Assembly: GCF_900105115.1 (NCBI RefSeq)
Contig: NZ_FNRV01000001.1
Span: 2,104,001-2,168,000 of the forward strand
Length of the DNA: 64,000 bases
From: Pseudomonas mohnii
GTDB taxonomy: Bacteria > Pseudomonadota > Gammaproteobacteria > Pseudomonadales > Pseudomonadaceae
Direction of reading: 5' to 3'
Shown here: piece by piece, positions 25,062 through 34,628 of the stretch
Layout of the letters: each line of letters begins with the position of its first letter
How positions within the stretch are numbered: position 1 is the stretch's first letter
Notes under the pieces: model-generated
Told to the model about the DNA's origin: nothing
Database searches by the model: none
The model's input: only the letters and a program-made list of their open reading frames with translations
Position numbers and translations under genes: made by a program

Positions 25062-27650
25062 ATGTCCTCTCGCCTTACCCGCCAGTCCTCTTCACCTTCC
25101 CGCGTGCTGTCGTTGCTGACCGCCGCCATTCTGATGGCCGGCAGTGCACCGCTCATGGCCGCCACGGCCGAACAGCCGAGCCGCAACATGGGCGACTATT
25201 CGTTCGCCATTGCGCCACAGTCGCTGGTGCCGGCGCTCAATGCGTTTACCGCTGTGACAGGCTGGCAGGTTGGCTTGCCCTCAGCGCTGGCCGAAGGTGT
25301 GGCGTCGCCGGGTGTACGCGGCTCACTGCCGCCAGAGAAAGCCCTCGATCGCCTGTTGGTGGGGACCGACCTGAGCTATCGCAAACTGGGCAATAACAAC
25401 ATCGTGCTGGAAAAGCGCGGCAACAGCGGCACCCTCAACCTGCAACAGGTGACCATCAGCGCCACCCGCCAGGCGCAGGACGTGAACAGCGTGCCCAGCA
25501 CCGTCACCGTTCACACGCGTGAAGAGCTCGATCGCAACAACGTCAATACCATCAAGGAACTGGTGCGTTACGAACCGGGCGTTGCCGTGGGCGGTACCGG
25601 CACCCGCGGCGGAATCAGCGGCTATAACATCCGTGGCATCGACGGTGACCGGGTCCTGACCCAGGTCGATGGCGTCGAAGTACCGGACGGCTTCTTCAAC
25701 GGCCCTTACGCCAAGACCCAGCGCAACTACGTCGACCCGGAAATCGTCAAGCGTGTCGAAATCCTCCGCGGTCCGGCTTCGGTGCTCTACGGCAGCAACG
25801 CCATCGGTGGCGCGGTCAGCTACTTCACCCTGGACCCCGACGACATCATCAAGCCTGGCCAGGACGTCGGTGCGCGACTGAAGACCGGTTACAGCTCCGC
25901 CGACGACAGCTGGCTCAAATCCGCCACCGTGGCGGGCCGTGCCGATCAGTTCGATGGCCTGTTGCATTACAGCCAGCGCGATGGCCACGAAACCGAATCC
26001 TACGGCAGCAACAACGGCACGGGCCTGGCACGTACCGCCGCCAATCCGGAAGACGTACGTGCCAGCAATGTGCTGGCGAAAGTCGGCTGGAACTATAAAG
26101 AGGACGCGCGCCTGGGCCTGGTCTACGAAAAGTACAAGGACGACCGCGACACCGACCAGAAAAGCGCTTATGGCGGCCCGTTCCTCGATGGGAAACCGAC
26201 CATTGCGGCCAACATCTTGCCGGGCGGCATGTACCAGTGGCGCACCGGTAACGACACCATCACCCGCGAACGCTTCGGCCTGGAACACAGCTTCGCCCTC
26301 GACAGCCTGCTGGTGGACAACGTCAAGTGGAGCCTGAATCACCAGATCGCCAAGACTGATCAGAGCACCGAGGAGTTCTACTACCCGATGTCACGCAAAG
26401 TGCTGCGGACCCGAGACACGGTCTACGAAGAAAAGCAGTGGGTCTTCGATGCACAACTGGATAAAACATTCAGCATTGCCGACACCGAACACCTGCTGAC
26501 CTACGGCACCACCCTCAAGCAACAGAAAGTCACCGGATCACGCAGCGGCAATGGCACCTGCCTCGCCGTCTTCGGCAGCTGTCGGGTTGTCGGCGCCACC
26601 AGTGCCGCGGACGTGCTGAAAAAGTCCAGCGACTTCCCGGACCCGACCATCAACACCTACAGCCTGTTCGCCCAGGACCAGATCAGCTGGAACCAGTGGA
26701 CCTTCCTGCCTGGCCTGCGCTACGACTACACCGAACTCAAGCCGCACATTACTCGGGAATTCCTCAACACCGTGGCGGCCGACGGTCGCGGCACCGTCAG
26801 CGACGAGAACAAGACCTGGCACAAGGTGTCGCCCAAGTTCGGCCTGACCTATGCCCTGACCGACGAGTACACCTGGTACGGCCAATACGCCGAGGGATTC
26901 CGCACCCCGACCGCGAAGGCGCTCTACGGGCGCTTCGATAACACCGTTGCCGGCTACCGCGTAGAGCCAAATCCGGACCTGGAACCGGAAAAGAGCAAAA
27001 GCTATGAGACCGGCCTGCGCGGCAATTTTGAGCAAGGCTCCTTCGACGTGGCGGTGTTCTATAACAAGTACCGCGATTTCATCAACGAAGATGCCATCAC
27101 GCCGGGTTATGACGAGCCGACCTTCCAGAGCGCCAACATCAAGCACGCCACCATCAAAGGCGCGGAAGTCAAAGGTCGCCTGAACCTCGATGCCTTCGGT
27201 GCGCCGCAAGGTCTCTACACCCAGGGTTCCGTGGCTTATGCCTACGGTCGTAACGACGACACCGGCGAGCCGCTCAACAGTGTCAATCCGCTGACCGGTG
27301 TATTCGGGCTCGGCTACGACCAGGACAACTACGGCGGGTTGTTGAGCTGGACGCTGGTGAAAAAGAAAAATCGGGTCGACGACAGCAACTTCAAGTCACC
27401 GGACGGCGTCAGCAGTCAGTTCAAGACCCCGGGCTTCGGCGTGCTGGACCTGAGTGGCTTCTACAAAGTCACCGACGATGTGACCGTCAACGCCGGCATC
27501 TACAACCTGACCGACAAGAAGTACTGGTTGTGGAATGACGTGCGCGGTTACGACAGCGTCGGCGAAGCCTCGGTGACGCAACCGGCCAACCTTGATCGCC
27601 TCACTCAACCGGGTCGCAACTTCGCGGTCAATCTGATCTGGGATATCTGA
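25062..27650 (+). CDS. hxuA: TonB-dependent heme/hemoglobin receptor with N-terminal STN signalling domain
   Basis: 862 residues from ATG 25062 (GGAG upstream; an in-frame ATG 21 bases earlier is possible). Signal peptide about 1-37. An STN domain (about 45-120) is the hallmark of transducers that switch on an ECF sigma factor. Then come the TonB/plug region (NVNTIKELVRYEPGV, GGISGYNIRGIDGDRVL) and a 22-strand barrel. The GFRTPTAKALYG ... NPDLEPEKS stretch matches the FRAP/NPNL motif of heme receptors. The protein ends in an aromatic-poor NLIWDI strand. Confidence 0.92.
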   Translation: MSSRLTRQSSSPSRVLSLLTAAILMAGSAPLMAATAEQPSRNMGDYSFAIAPQSLVPALNAFTAVTGWQVGLPSALAEGVASPGVRGSLPPEKALDRLLVGTDLSYRKLGNNNIVLEKRGNSGTLNLQQVTISATRQAQDVNSVPSTVTVHTREELDRNNVNTIKELVRYEPGVAVGGTGTRGGISGYNIRGIDGDRVLTQVDGVEVPDGFFNGPYAKTQRNYVDPEIVKRVEILRGPASVLYGSNAIGGAVSYFTLDPDDIIKPGQDVGARLKTGYSSADDSWLKSATVAGRADQFDGLLHYSQRDGHETESYGSNNGTGLARTAANPEDVRASNVLAKVGWNYKEDARLGLVYEKYKDDRDTDQKSAYGGPFLDGKPTIAANILPGGMYQWRTGNDTITRERFGLEHSFALDSLLVDNVKWSLNHQIAKTDQSTEEFYYPMSRKVLRTRDTVYEEKQWVFDAQLDKTFSIADTEHLLTYGTTLKQQKVTGSRSGNGTCLAVFGSCRVVGATSAADVLKKSSDFPDPTINTYSLFAQDQISWNQWTFLPGLRYDYTELKPHITREFLNTVAADGRGTVSDENKTWHKVSPKFGLTYALTDEYTWYGQYAEGFRTPTAKALYGRFDNTVAGYRVEPNPDLEPEKSKSYETGLRGNFEQGSFDVAVFYNKYRDFINEDAITPGYDEPTFQSANIKHATIKGAEVKGRLNLDAFGAPQGLYTQGSVAYAYGRNDDTGEPLNSVNPLTGVFGLGYDQDNYGGLLSWTLVKKKNRVDDSNFKSPDGVSSQFKTPGFGVLDLSGFYKVTDDVTVNAGIYNLTDKKYWLWNDVRGYDSVGEASVTQPANLDRLTQPGRNFAVNLIWDI

Positions 27651-27660
27651 TCCCGCCCTT

Positions 27661-27704
27661 CTCACGACGCTGCTTCATTTAAAGCGGCTTCGTGAGGATT
27701 TTTT
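27661..27704 (+). terminator. Rho-independent terminator after the heme receptor gene
   Basis: CTCACGA pairs with TCGTGAG and GCTGCTT with AAGCGGC (one mismatch between stems), followed after GA by six T. The T run also forms part of the candidate -35 block of the heme oxygenase promoter. Confidence 0.8.
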
Positions 27705-27735
27705 ACTGTCGTGGGCCTGCTCATACGTCTCGTTA
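27700..27735 (+). promoter_or_regulatory. Candidate ECF-sigma promoter of the heme oxygenase gene
   Basis: TTTTTACT-N16-TACGTCTCGTTA, the same as upstream of the receptor gene, 31 bases before the heme oxygenase ATG. Confidence 0.6.
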
Positions 27736-27765
27736 CCAGGCTCTTCTTATTCTCAAGGATGTCTC

Positions 27766-28368
27766 ATGACCACTCAGGAAACGGCTCAACGCCCGGTATT
27801 GCGCTCGCAACGCCTGAACCAGATCACCCACGAACCTCACACCCGACTCGATGCATTGGTCAAAGCCCATGCACCGTTCGAAACCCAGGCCAACTTCGCC
27901 CGGTTCGTGGTGGCGCAGTACCTTTTCCAGTCCGAACTGGTGCCGCTGTACAACGATGCCGATTTGACCGCCATCGTCCCGGACCTGCCTGCTCGTTGTC
28001 GGGCCGAAGCAGCCATGGCCGACCTGGCGGACCTGGACACCGAAGTGCCGGGACCGGTCGCTGGCGCCCTGCACCTTCCGAGTAAAGCCCAGGCGCTGGG
28101 CTGGCTCTTCGTGTCCGAGGGGTCGAAGCTCGGCGCAGCCTTCCTGATCAAGCGCGCCGTCGGCCTGGGCCTGAGCGAAACGTTCGGCGCCCGCCACCTG
28201 GGCGAACCGGCCGGTGGCCGCGCTGAAGGCTGGAAAAGCTTCGTCAAAACCCTCGATGGACTGGAGCTCAGTGCCCAGGAAGAAGCCGAACTGGATAAAG
28301 GCGCCATCGACGCGTTTAACCGCTTCACCCTGTTGCTGGAACAGGCTTACGCCACCGCAACTGTCTGA
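27766..28368 (+). CDS. hemO: Biliverdin-producing heme oxygenase
   Basis: 200 residues, bacterial heme oxygenase family. The N-terminal helix LNQITHEPHTRLDALV offers His22/His25 as the proximal heme ligand, and the distal helix GWLFVSEGSKLGAAFLIKRA has the flexible glycines over the heme. It opens heme to biliverdin, CO and iron in the cytoplasm, releasing the iron brought in by the upstream receptor. Its own ECF-like promoter lets it respond to the same signal despite the terminator in between. Confidence 0.92.
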   Translation: MTTQETAQRPVLRSQRLNQITHEPHTRLDALVKAHAPFETQANFARFVVAQYLFQSELVPLYNDADLTAIVPDLPARCRAEAAMADLADLDTEVPGPVAGALHLPSKAQALGWLFVSEGSKLGAAFLIKRAVGLGLSETFGARHLGEPAGGRAEGWKSFVKTLDGLELSAQEEAELDKGAIDAFNRFTLLLEQAYATATV

Positions 28369-28381
28369 CCCGACACATATC

Positions 28382-28476
28382 CCTTGTGGGAGCGGGCTCG
28401 CCCGCGATGACGGCATCACGGACAATATTTATGTCGAGTGATGCACCACTATCGCGGTCAAGCCCCCACAGGGCAC
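28382..28476. repeat. REPIN after the heme oxygenase gene (degenerate right arm)
   Basis: CTTGTGGGAGCGGGCTCGCCCGCGATG on the left; CTATCGCGGTCAAGCCCCCACAGGG on the right, with several mismatches to the inverse of the left arm. Confidence 0.7.
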
Positions 28477-28528
28477 TGAGTAAGTCTGTAAGATCCCGAT
28501 CGGCCTCGAACGCGCACCCTCTGAGAAT

Positions 28529-28918
28529 ATGCCGCCCTCATCAAAACTCACCCGTCTGCTCTTCGGCCTGCTGGCCTACGTCAGCCTCGGTATCGGCCTG
28601 ATCGCCATTGTCGTACCCGGCCTGCCAACCACCGAGTTCATCCTGCTGGCCGCCTGGGCGGCGACCAGAAGCTCGCCACGCTTGAGCGCCTGGCTGGAAA
28701 ACCATCGGCTGTTCGGCCCCATTCTCAGTCACTGGCGCAACGGCAAAATCATCGCGCGCCGGGCCAAGGTCAGCGCCACCGTCAGCATGCTGCTGTGTGC
28801 CACGCTAATGCTGGTGATGCTCGAGCATGGCTGGCCGATCTACCTGGCGATGGCGGGCATGGGCCTGGGCAATGTGTGGATCTGGTCGCGCCCCGAATCA
28901 CTGCCGAAATCCCCCTGA
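28529..28918 (+). CDS. YbaN family (DUF454) small inner-membrane protein
   Basis: 129 residues, with membrane spans at about 10-45 (LLFGLLAYVSLGIGLIAIVVPGLPTTEFILLAAW) and 85-115. The PGLPTTEFILLAAWA signature and the RLSAWLENHRLFGP stretch define DUF454. Function unknown. The family often neighbours heme or iron genes in pseudomonads, here directly after heme oxygenase, so a role in that system is possible but unproven. Confidence 0.88.
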   Translation: MPPSSKLTRLLFGLLAYVSLGIGLIAIVVPGLPTTEFILLAAWAATRSSPRLSAWLENHRLFGPILSHWRNGKIIARRAKVSATVSMLLCATLMLVMLEHGWPIYLAMAGMGLGNVWIWSRPESLPKSP

Positions 28919-29119
28919 ATCAAACCGCTGTTTTTCCTGTTTTTTATTCGAATTTCGGTACATTTTCCCGCGCAAACGTTTAACAGCTACCGTTCGTCGG
29001 CATCGCCCTCATGCAATGACCACCCCTCGCCGATGTGGATTGAATGCGCTGAATGGATTTGGCGAATCGAGTCGGCCCGGACTCATAGCCAACACCTCAT
29101 CCATTCGCGAGTTCGCCCT

Positions 29120-31258
29120 ATGTTCGACTCACTGTCCATCCGCCTGAAAATTGTCCTGCTCTCTGGTCTGTGCCTGCTAGGCGTGGTCGCGCTGATCGAG
29201 GGCATGAACGTCTACCAGACCGATCAGAACAATGCGCTGGTCAGCTCCTCCAGCAGCCAGATGCTCACCAACAGCGTGCAGGATTTGCTGCAGGCCAAGG
29301 CTGCCGAGCAAGCGGTGCGGGTGCAGAAGGCATTTGGCGAGACCCTGACGGTGGTGACCGCCCTGGCCGATCAGGTCAAGGACATGCGCAACCTGGCCGC
29401 CAAGCGCTCCCTGGAGCCCGGCGCCCTGCGTGAAGAACTGAACCAGAGCCTGAAAACCGCGTTCGAGCGCAACAGCAAAGTGCTGGGGATCTGGATCGCG
29501 TTCGAACCCAACGGCCTGGACGGCAAGGACAGCGAGTTCGCCAATGACGCCGCTCACCAGTCCAACGAAGCCGGACGTTTTGCCACCTACTGGAGCCGTG
29601 CCGGGGGAGAATCGCTCAACACGGTCTTGCTCGAAACGGACATGAACAAGACCACCCTGACCCTCAGCGGCACGCCGTATAACATCTGGTACACCTGCCC
29701 CCGGGACAGCAAGCGCGCCTGCCTGCTCGACCCGTACGCCGATACCATTGGTGGCAAAGAGGTGTTAATGACCACCGTTTCCGTACCACTGCTGGTAGAT
29801 GGCAAATCCATCGGTGTGGTGGGCATCGACATCGCCCTCAACACCCTGCAAGCAGCGGCTGTCGACTCCCAGCGCGATCTGTTCAACAGCGCCGGGCACA
29901 TGCTGATCGTTTCCGGTACTGGCGTGATGGCTGCCTACAGCACCGATGCCGCCAAAGTCGGCAAAAGCATCGACGACACCCTGGGCGCCGACGGCAAGGA
30001 CATTCTGCAATTGCTCAGCGGTGGCGCTCCGAAAATTCTCCAGCAAGGCGACCTGATCCGTGCGGTTTACCCGGTCAGCCCGATCCCTGACGCCAAGGCC
30101 TGGGGCGTGGTGATCGATTTGCCCAAACAAGTGTTGCTGGCCGACTCGGTGAAGCTGCAAGCGGTGCTCGATGAGGCCCAGCAAAGCGGCACGATCAAAG
30201 CCGTTGGCGTGGCGATCATTGCCGGCCTGATTGGCTTGCTGTTGATCTGGCTGACGGCTTCGGGTGTCACCCGGCCGATCAATAGCGTGGCCGAGATGCT
30301 CAAGGCGATTGCCAGCGGCGACGGCGACCTGACCCAACGCCTGCACTACAGCAAGAAAGATGAACTGGGCGAACTGGTCAGCTGGTTCAACCGCTTCCTC
30401 GACAAGCTGCAACCGACCATCGCGCAGATCAAGCAGAGCATTACCGATGCTCGCGGCACTGCAGACCAGTCTGCGGAAATCGCCCGCCAGACCAGTGAAG
30501 GCATGCTGGTGCAGTTCCGCGAAGTCGACCAGGTCGCCACTGCCTCCAACGAAATGAGCGCCACGGCCCACGACGTTGCCAACAGCGCATCGAACGCGGC
30601 GAATGCGGCCAAGGGCGCCGACCAATCAGCCCGCGAAGGCATGCAGATCATCGAGCGCAGCACCCGCGACATCAATCAACTGGCCGACGAAGTCAGCAAG
30701 GCCGTGACTGAAGTGGAAGCCCTGGCGGTGAACAGCGACCAAATCGGATCGGTGCTGGAAGTGATCCGCAGCATCGCCGAACAAACCAACCTGCTGGCGC
30801 TCAACGCCGCGATTGAAGCCGCCCGGGCCGGCGAAAGCGGTCGCGGTTTTGCCGTCGTCGCCGATGAGGTGCGCAACCTGGCCAAACGCACCCAGGATTC
30901 GGTGGAGGAAATTCGCCTGGTGATCGAGCGTATCCAGAGCGGCACCCGCGGTGTGGTCGCCACCATGCATTCGAGCCAGACCCAGGCCCACAGCAATGCC
31001 GGGCAGATCCAGCAAGCCGTGCAGGCCCTGAGCAAGATCAGCGACGCGGTCACCGTGATCAGCGACATGAACCTGCAGATCGCCAGCGCCGCCGAACAGC
31101 AAAGCGCTGTGGCCGAAGAGGTCAATCGCAACGTTTCGGCGATCCGCACCGTCACCGAAACCTTGACCGGGCAGGCCAATGAATCGGCGCAGATCAGCAG
31201 CCAGCTGAACAACCTGACCACCCACCAGATGAAACTGATGGATCAGTTCCGCGTATAA
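29120..31258 (+). CDS. Methyl-accepting chemotaxis protein with dCache-type periplasmic sensor
   Basis: 712 residues from ATG 29120; the frame is open for 29 codons upstream but only ATG 29120 starts the usual [14 protein letters not shown] transmembrane anchor. TM1 is about 8-30, then a large periplasmic double-Cache sensor (about 35-355), TM2 about 361-383, HAMP, and the methylated helices with the signalling tip [20 protein letters not shown] near 550. No C-terminal CheR/CheB pentapeptide. Ligand unknown; dCache receptors often bind amino acids or polyamines. Confidence 0.93.
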   Translation: MFDSLSIRLKIVLLSGLCLLGVVALIEGMNVYQTDQNNALVSSSSSQMLTNSVQDLLQAKAAEQAVRVQKAFGETLTVVTALADQVKDMRNLAAKRSLEPGALREELNQSLKTAFERNSKVLGIWIAFEPNGLDGKDSEFANDAAHQSNEAGRFATYWSRAGGESLNTVLLETDMNKTTLTLSGTPYNIWYTCPRDSKRACLLDPYADTIGGKEVLMTTVSVPLLVDGKSIGVVGIDIALNTLQAAAVDSQRDLFNSAGHMLIVSGTGVMAAYSTDAAKVGKSIDDTLGADGKDILQLLSGGAPKILQQGDLIRAVYPVSPIPDAKAWGVVIDLPKQVLLADSVKLQAVLDEAQQSGTIKAVGVAIIAGLIGLLLIWLTASGVTRPINSVAEMLKAIASGDGDLTQRLHYSKKDELGELVSWFNRFLDKLQPTIAQIKQSITDARGTADQSAEIARQTSEGMLVQFREVDQVATASNEMSATAHDVANSASNAANAAKGADQSAREGMQIIERSTRDINQLADEVSKAVTEVEALAVNSDQIGSVLEVIRSIAEQTNLLALNAAIEAARAGESGRGFAVVADEVRNLAKRTQDSVEEIRLVIERIQSGTRGVVATMHSSQTQAHSNAGQIQQAVQALSKISDAVTVISDMNLQIASAAEQQSAVAEEVNRNVSAIRTVTETLTGQANESAQISSQLNNLTTHQMKLMDQFRV

Positions 31259-31263
31259 GAGCC

Positions 31264-31297
31264 CCCTGTGGGAGCGAGCTTGCTCGCTCCCACAGGA
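31264..31297. repeat. Single REP palindrome after the chemoreceptor gene
   Basis: CCTGTGGGAGCGAGCTTGCTCGCTCCCACAGG read as a single palindrome in two 15-base arms. It begins 5 bases after the stop codon and probably acts as mRNA 3' end hairpin. Confidence 0.8.
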
Positions 31298-31357
31298 TTT
31301 CATCCGGCCAGCCCCCCGTTTGTTCTATGCTCGGGTTCTCGCTCCGGAGGGCCTTCG

Positions 31358-32707
31358 ATGACTGATCTACTCACGTCCATTCAAGCCGCACTCGGCTTGC
31401 CCCGCACCCAGGTTTCATTCACCGCCAGCGGCGCCCTGCCCTCGGCCTTTGCCGTCACGGACCTGGCGTGCGCCAGCATCGCCGCCGCCGGCCAAGCCAT
31501 CAGTGAGCTGCTGCATCAGCAAACCGGCCGCTTGCCCGAAGTTGAAGTCGATCGCCGCTTAGCCTCGTTCTGGTTCTCCTCCTCGATCCGCCCGGTGGGC
31601 TGGAGTGTGCCGCCGCTGTGGGACCCCATCGCCGGTGACTATGCCACCCGGGACGGCTGGATTCGCCTGCACACCAATGCTCCCCATCACCGCGCCGCTG
31701 CCGAAACCGTGCTTGGCGCCTGTGCCGATCGATCCGCGATGGCAAGCAAAGTGGCGCAATGGGCCAAGGGCGACCTGGAGCAAGCGGTGGTCGATGCCGG
31801 AGGTTGCGCCGCCGAAATGCGTACGTGGGCGCAGTGGCAGTCTCACCCGCAAGGCATGGCAGTCAATGCAGAACCGCTGATCCAGTTCGACCGTCACGGC
31901 AATCACGAGGGCAAACCGTGGCAAGGTTCGGTGGCACAGCCCTTGGCCGGGATCAAAGTGCTGGACTTGACCCGTGTGCTCGCCGGCCCTGTTGCCAGCC
32001 GTTTTCTGGCCGGCCTCGGCGCCGACGTCTTGCGTATCGATCCGCCGACCTGGAACGAGCCCGGCGTGGTGCCGGAAGTGACCTTGGGCAAACGTTGTGC
32101 GCGCCTCGATCTGCACGACAAGGCTGATCGCAGCGTGTTCGAAAACCTGCTCAAGAATGCCGATATTCTGCTCCACGGCTATCGCGCCGATGCGCTCGAA
32201 GGGCTGGGATATGGCATCGCCGAACGGCAAAAATTCGCCCCCGGCCTGATCGATGTCTGCCTGAACGCCTACGGCTGGAGCGGCCCGTGGCAAAACCGTC
32301 GAGGCTTCGACAGCCTGGTGCAAATGAGCAGCGGCATTGCCGAGGCCGGCATGCGCTGGAAGTGCGCGGACAAGCCGACACCTTTACCGCTGCAAGCGCT
32401 GGATCACGCCACCGGCTACCTGATGGCGGCCGGTGTGATCAAGCTGTTGGCTGAACGCTTGAGCAACGGCCATGGTGGATCGGCGCGGCTGTCACTGGCG
32501 CGCACGGCGAAGTTGCTGATCGACAATGGACCCGGGACCGACGCGTTATTGCGCGCAGAGGATGAAGGCGATCAGGGGCTTGTGCTCGAGCAGACCACCT
32601 GGGGCCCGGCGCATCGGCTGCAGGTTCCATTGAAGATCACCGGTACACCCCTGCAGTGGACGATCGCGGCCTCTGAATTGGGTTCCCACCGCGCGCAGTG
32701 GTGGTGA
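31358..32707 (+). CDS. CaiB/BaiF (family III) CoA-transferase-like protein with N-terminal extension
   Basis: 449 residues from ATG 31358 with a strong GGAGG site. The family III CoA-transferase core starts near residue 196: LAGIKVLDLTRVLAGPVASR, then GADVLRID, YGWSGPW and RGFDSLVQMSSGIAEA. The catalytic Asp cannot be fixed by eye. About 190 residues of less typical sequence come first and include CaiB-like fragments (IRLHTNAPHHRAAAETVLG), suggesting a duplicated or fused half. Substrate unknown; it is a single-gene unit. Confidence 0.85.
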   Translation: MTDLLTSIQAALGLPRTQVSFTASGALPSAFAVTDLACASIAAAGQAISELLHQQTGRLPEVEVDRRLASFWFSSSIRPVGWSVPPLWDPIAGDYATRDGWIRLHTNAPHHRAAAETVLGACADRSAMASKVAQWAKGDLEQAVVDAGGCAAEMRTWAQWQSHPQGMAVNAEPLIQFDRHGNHEGKPWQGSVAQPLAGIKVLDLTRVLAGPVASRFLAGLGADVLRIDPPTWNEPGVVPEVTLGKRCARLDLHDKADRSVFENLLKNADILLHGYRADALEGLGYGIAERQKFAPGLIDVCLNAYGWSGPWQNRRGFDSLVQMSSGIAEAGMRWKCADKPTPLPLQALDHATGYLMAAGVIKLLAERLSNGHGGSARLSLARTAKLLIDNGPGTDALLRAEDEGDQGLVLEQTTWGPAHRLQVPLKITGTPLQWTIAASELGSHRAQWW

Positions 32708-32839
32708 CGGTCAGATAGCCTTCACGAGCAGGCTCGCACCAGGTTTGTCATTACCCATAAATTGTGCGCGGGATTTCACCATTGGCCCGCGCCAAGGCAT
32801 ACTTGCCCCCCCTCGCCGTCCAGAATTCATTAGCGTCCC

Positions 32840-34348
32840 ATGCGTATCCACGTCAGCTTCATCGACCGCGTCGGTATCACCCAGGAAGTCCTGGCCTTGC
32901 TCGGTGGGCGCAATCTCAATCTGGATGCGGTGGAAATGGTGCCGCCCAACGTTTACATCGACGCCCCGACCCTGAGCGCGCAAGTCCTTGAAGAGCTGCG
33001 TGATGCGCTGTTCAGCGTGCGTGGGGTGCAAGCGGTGACGGTGGTCGACATCCTGCCCGGCCAGCGTCGGCACTTGCAGCTCGACGCACTGCTCGCGGCC
33101 ATGACCGATCCGGTGCTGGCGCTGGACAGTGCCGGCAAGGTGCTGCTGGCCAACCCGGCCCTGATTGCCCTGTACGGTCGTGAGCCGGCCGGTGAAAGCG
33201 TCGCCGACCTGTTTGGCGACCCGGCCCTGCTCGATACATTGCTCGAATCCGGTTTCCGGTTGCCTCTGCGGGAAATTACCGTCAACGGGCAGACATTACT
33301 GCTGGACGCCACGCCCATCACTGACGCTGGCGCGCTGCTGACCCTGTATCAACCGAACCGCATTGGCGAACGCCTGTCGGCACTGCATCACGATCATGCC
33401 GAGGGCTTCGATGCGCTGCTGGGCGAATCGCCGGCGATTCGTACGCTCAAGGTTCGCGCACAACGGGTGGCGGTCCTCGATGCGCCGCTGCTGATCCAGG
33501 GCGAAACCGGCACCGGCAAGGAATTGGTGGCCCGGGCTTGCCACGCCATCAGTGCGCGACACAACGCTCCGTTTCTGGCATTGAACTGTGCTGCATTGCC
33601 GGAGAACCTCGCCGAAAGCGAACTGTTCGGCTATGCCCCCGGCGCGTTTACCGGGGCGCAACGGGGCGGCAAACCGGGTTTGATGGAGCTGGCGAACCAG
33701 GGCACGGTGTTTCTTGACGAAATCGGTGAGATGTCGCCGTACCTGCAAGCCAAGTTGCTGCGCTTCCTCAACGACGGCAGTTTCCGGCGGGTCGGCGGTG
33801 ATAGGGAGGTGAAGGTCAACGTGCGGATCCTCAGTGCGACCCACCGCGACCTGGAAAAAATGGTCAGCGAAGGCCTGTTCCGTGAAGACCTGTTCTATCG
33901 ACTCAATGTGCTCAATGTCGAAGTCCCGCCCCTGCGCGAGCGCGGCCAGGACATTCTGCTGCTGGCCCGCTATTTCATGCAGCAGGCATGCGCACAGATC
34001 CAGCGTCCGGTCTGTCGCCTGGCACCGGGCACTTACCCGGCACTGCTGGGTAATCGCTGGCCTGGCAACGTCAGGCAACTGCAAAACGTGATCTTCCGCG
34101 CCGCCGCCATATGCGAAAGCAGCCTGGTGGACATCGGCGATCTCGACATCGCCGGCACGTCGGTGGCGCGCCAAAGCGACCATGAAGTCGACAGCCTGGA
34201 ACAGGCGATGGAGGCGTTCGAAAAAGACCTGCTGGAAAAACTCTACGTCAGTTACCCCTCGACCCGGCAATTGGCCAGTCGCCTGCAAACCTCCCACACC
34301 GCGATTGCCCACCGTTTGCGCAAATACGGCATTCCCAACAAGCCCTGA
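32840..34348 (+). CDS. gcsR: GcsR, TyrR-like sigma-54 enhancer-binding activator of the glycine cleavage operon
   Basis: 502 residues. N-terminal ACT domain (about 1-75, MRIHVSFIDRVGITQEVL), a PAS-like region (about 80-150), AAA+ domain with Walker A GETGTGKE (221-228) and the sigma-54 contact loop GAFTGA (268-273), and a C-terminal Fis/TyrR-type helix-turn-helix (STRQLASRLQTSHTAIAHRLRKYG). In P. aeruginosa GcsR senses glycine through ACT and activates gcvH2 with sigma-54. It stands just upstream of gcvH here, and matching operators lie between. Confidence 0.94.
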   Translation: MRIHVSFIDRVGITQEVLALLGGRNLNLDAVEMVPPNVYIDAPTLSAQVLEELRDALFSVRGVQAVTVVDILPGQRRHLQLDALLAAMTDPVLALDSAGKVLLANPALIALYGREPAGESVADLFGDPALLDTLLESGFRLPLREITVNGQTLLLDATPITDAGALLTLYQPNRIGERLSALHHDHAEGFDALLGESPAIRTLKVRAQRVAVLDAPLLIQGETGTGKELVARACHAISARHNAPFLALNCAALPENLAESELFGYAPGAFTGAQRGGKPGLMELANQGTVFLDEIGEMSPYLQAKLLRFLNDGSFRRVGGDREVKVNVRILSATHRDLEKMVSEGLFREDLFYRLNVLNVEVPPLRERGQDILLLARYFMQQACAQIQRPVCRLAPGTYPALLGNRWPGNVRQLQNVIFRAAAICESSLVDIGDLDIAGTSVARQSDHEVDSLEQAMEAFEKDLLEKLYVSYPSTRQLASRLQTSHTAIAHRLRKYGIPNKP

Positions 34349-34376
34349 CGCCGCCAGCGCCTGAATCACCGCAGAT

Positions 34377-34405
34377 CCCCGTGGGAGCGGGCTCGCTCCC
34401 ACGGG
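34377..34405. repeat. Single REP palindrome after gcsR
   Basis: CCCGTGGGAGCG and CGCTCCCACGGG around a short GGCT centre, 29 bases after the gcsR stop. A likely mRNA 3' hairpin. Confidence 0.8.
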
Positions 34406-34447
34406 TTTCGTGTCCAGCAAAAAATCACTCTAAAAGCGACCTTCATC

Positions 34448-34465
34448 TGTACTGAAAGCGCTACA
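34448..34465 (+). promoter_or_regulatory. GcsR-like operator 1
   Basis: TGTACTG-AAAG-CGCTACA, an 18-bp element resembling the GcsR site TGTAACG-N4-CGTTCCG reported in P. aeruginosa. The left arm is the weakest of the three sites. Confidence 0.55.
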
Positions 34466-34466
34466 G

Positions 34467-34484
34467 CGTAACGATATCGCTACA
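34467..34484 (+). promoter_or_regulatory. GcsR-like operator 2
   Basis: CGTAACG-ATAT-CGCTACA, 19 bases centre-to-centre from operator 1, so the two form a tandem pair. Confidence 0.65.
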
Positions 34485-34547
34485 CACACCCCCAGCCAGC
34501 GCCCTGCAAGGCTTTGATCCCCTTAGGCTTTTTTCTTTGCGCCCCGC

Positions 34548-34565
34548 CGTAGCGATTTCGCTACA
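34548..34565 (+). promoter_or_regulatory. GcsR-like operator 3
   Basis: CGTAGCG-ATTT-CGCTACA, the most symmetric of the three, 81 bases downstream of operator 2 and 66 upstream of the sigma-54 promoter. Confidence 0.65.
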
Positions 34566-34628
34566 GACCACATTGTCCGCGCCTCTCGAAATACCCATAA
34601 ATAATTGATTAATAACAAGAAATTAACA

